Shown here in pieces: positions 7,206-8,286 of a stretch of 8,286 nucleotides of DNA. The notes beneath the pieces were generated by a model. The model saw only the letters and a program-made list of their open reading frames with translations. It ran no database searches and was not told where the DNA came from. The stretch comes from Chloroflexota bacterium (GTDB lineage Bacteria > Chloroflexota > Dehalococcoidia > GIF9 > UBA5629): NCBI GenBank assembly GCA_026389635.1, contig JAPLHM010000299.1:1-8286 (forward strand), read 5' to 3'. The position numbers and the translations under genes were made by a program. Numbering within the stretch: the stretch's first letter is position 1; every line of letters starts with the position of its first letter.

Positions 7206-7314
7206 GGCGACGAAGCAATCTAATCACCGCGGACAGATTGCCACGCCCTTCGGGCTCGCAATGACGAGGTTATTAATAGGCTCGCGTCAGGTTTGCTGTA
7301 CATGTCTTTGCGAG
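7206..7314. repeat. Palindromic intergenic repeat (right of the HEPN/MNT pair), extending into the glycosyltransferase 3' end
   Basis: The element has stacked inverted arms. GCAATCT (7215-7221) pairs with AGATTGC (7235-7241). ATTGC (7237-7241) can instead pair with GCAAT (7258-7262), closing a GCCC-TTC-GGGC hairpin (7245-7255). CTCGCAATGAC (7255-7265) pairs with GTCTTTGCGAG (7304-7314) with one mismatch. Arms of this type belong to dispersed non-coding repeats that I recall from Dehalococcoidia and other environmental genomes. The last arm overlaps the final codons of the GT4 gene ending at 7287. The hairpins might also slow transcription leaving that gene, but no T-run follows them, so a terminator call is not made. 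Confidence 0.65.
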
Positions 7315-8286
7315 ATAGCCTCGGCGTATACTTCAACGGTCAGCCGGGCGGCGTTGCTCCAGTTGAACTTCTCCACGATGCGCTTCCTGCCCAGTATGCT
7401 GTATTCACTGCGTTTGGCCGGGTCTTCCATAAGCCCGGCGATGGCGGCGCTAAGGGCTGCTGAATCGGCCGGGGGTATGAGTATGCCGGCGTCACCCACC
7501 ACCTCCGGCAGGGCGCCGGCCGTGGTGGATACCAGCGGGGCGCCGCAGGCCATGGCCTCCGCAGCCGGTATGCCGAAACCCTCATAGGTGGATGGAACGG
7601 CCACCAGCGTGGCAGTCCTGTACAGCTTGATCAACTCCGACGTCTCGATCTGGTTGCGGAAGGTCACTGCATCGGTAACGCCCAGCCTGTCCATCAGCTT
7701 CTCGGTGACACCGTCCCCCAGGGTCGTACCCACCACTACTAGTTTCAAATCCCACCTCTTCCTCAGCTCGGCCAGCGCCTCCAGCAGGAAGCGCAGGCCC
7801 TTGACCGCCGTGTCACGGCTCATCACCATGAGGATCATATTGTCTTGCCTGGCCACCTCGTCGGACGGGCTGAACAGCTCTGAATCTATGCCGTTGTAAA
7901 TGACCTTCATGCGGGATTCCGCTATGCCGAATATCTCGTGGATGTGGCGCCGGGCCATGCGGGAGACCGTTATGATGTAGGGCAGTTGGCGGGCTACCTT
8001 GATCTGCATGCCGGTGAAGGAAAACCAGCGCCAGTAACCCAGTTTGTCCTTGAGGGATTTTGCCGATTTAATGGCCAGGTCACGGTCGATGGTGACGGGA
8101 TGATGAATGGTCTCCACTACCGGGTATCCCGCCCGCTGGATGTCCGCGATGCCCCACGCCATGGTCTGGTTATCATGTATTACATCGTACTTTTTGGCGC
8201 CGTCCCCGCACAGGTACTGATAGGCCCGCATGCCGAAGGCCAGGGGCTCGGAAAAATACCCGGTCATGATGCCGCCCCACTCCATG
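7287..8286 (-). CDS. Glycosyltransferase family 4 (GT-B fold), 5' end beyond the window
   Basis: The frame is open to the right edge, so the gene is cut; the ATG at 8285 is internal. Alignment with the complete paralogue at 4920-6170 places its first residues opposite VEW at 83-85 there, so roughly 80 residues are missing. The 332 visible residues keep HDNQ (38-41), IHHP (60-63), a donor-binding Arg/Lys pair (R157 and K162 in SRDTAVKG), the E-x7-E signature EGFGIPAAE (235-243) and AGALPEVVGDAG (256-267). By eye around half the aligned residues are identical to the paralogue, so the two arose by duplication but have diverged in the acceptor-binding half. It probably acts on a related glycan at a different step. 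The last residues, SQRHVQQT, are encoded partly by a repeat arm (7304-7314) rather than by ancestral glycosyltransferase sequence. Donor and acceptor are unknown. Confidence 0.9.
   Translation of the reverse strand, partial: MEWGGIMTGYFSEPLAFGMRAYQYLCGDGAKKYDVIHDNQTMAWGIADIQRAGYPVVETIHHPVTIDRDLAIKSAKSLKDKLGYWRWFSFTGMQIKVARQLPYIITVSRMARRHIHEIFGIAESRMKVIYNGIDSELFSPSDEVARQDNMILMVMSRDTAVKGLRFLLEALAELRKRWDLKLVVVGTTLGDGVTEKLMDRLGVTDAVTFRNQIETSELIKLYRTATLVAVPSTYEGFGIPAAEAMACGAPLVSTTAGALPEVVGDAGILIPPADSAALSAAIAGLMEDPAKRSEYSILGRKRIVEKFNWSNAARLTVEVYAEAISQRHVQQT
7485..7529 (-). repeat. Second copy of the 45-bp block shared with the complete glycosyltransferase gene
   Basis: It matches 5121-5165 at 42 of 45 bases, about 2.36 kb apart and in direct orientation. 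Recombination between the two would fuse the glycosyltransferases and remove the HEPN/MNT pair. Confidence 0.75.

Noticed and set aside
6268..7314. The repeats as CRISPR units or insertion-sequence ends
   Set aside because: There are only two diverged copies with no regular spacers, no transposase and no consistent target duplication seen.

Overview
The window looks like a bacterial chromosome segment of moderate-to-high GC, densely coded and in two converging blocks. The style of the large surface protein (Asp-box repeats, fibronectin-like modules and a C-terminal membrane anchor with an Arg-rich tail) and the intergenic repeat family built on GTCATTGCGAG / AGATTGC arms remind me of Chloroflexota, class Dehalococcoidia. 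That assignment is a recollection-based inference; no rRNA or other marker gene is present to settle it.

Plus strand, 1-3898: the 3' part of a very large exported protein runs in from the left edge and ends in a membrane anchor. Seven bases after its stop comes a class I SAM-dependent methyltransferase of the Methyltransf_24 type. The methyltransferase meets the opposing block tail to tail and its 3' end overlaps the opposing gene by 48 bp.

Minus strand, 8286 down to 3851: reading in the direction of transcription, there is a GT4 glycosyltransferase cut by the right edge, a HEPN/minimal-nucleotidyltransferase pair of toxin-antitoxin type, a second complete GT4 glycosyltransferase paralogous to the first, and a protein that resembles alpha/alpha-toroid enzymes (often labelled prenyltransferase-like). 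The two glycosyltransferases are clearly related over their whole shared length. The HEPN/MNT cassette lies between them, and each side of it carries a degenerate copy of a palindromic intergenic repeat. One repeat arm forms the last codons of the edge glycosyltransferase.

How the genes may work together: two retaining-type GT4 enzymes, a toroid-fold enzyme and a methyltransferase suggest assembly and decoration of a cell-surface glycan or glycolipid, next to a large surface-exposed protein. The substrate cannot be read from the sequence. The HEPN/MNT pair looks like an inserted accessory module with its own promoter. No tRNA, rRNA, CRISPR array, insertion-sequence transposase or convincing intrinsic terminator was seen, and no gene-free stretch exceeds about 210 bases.
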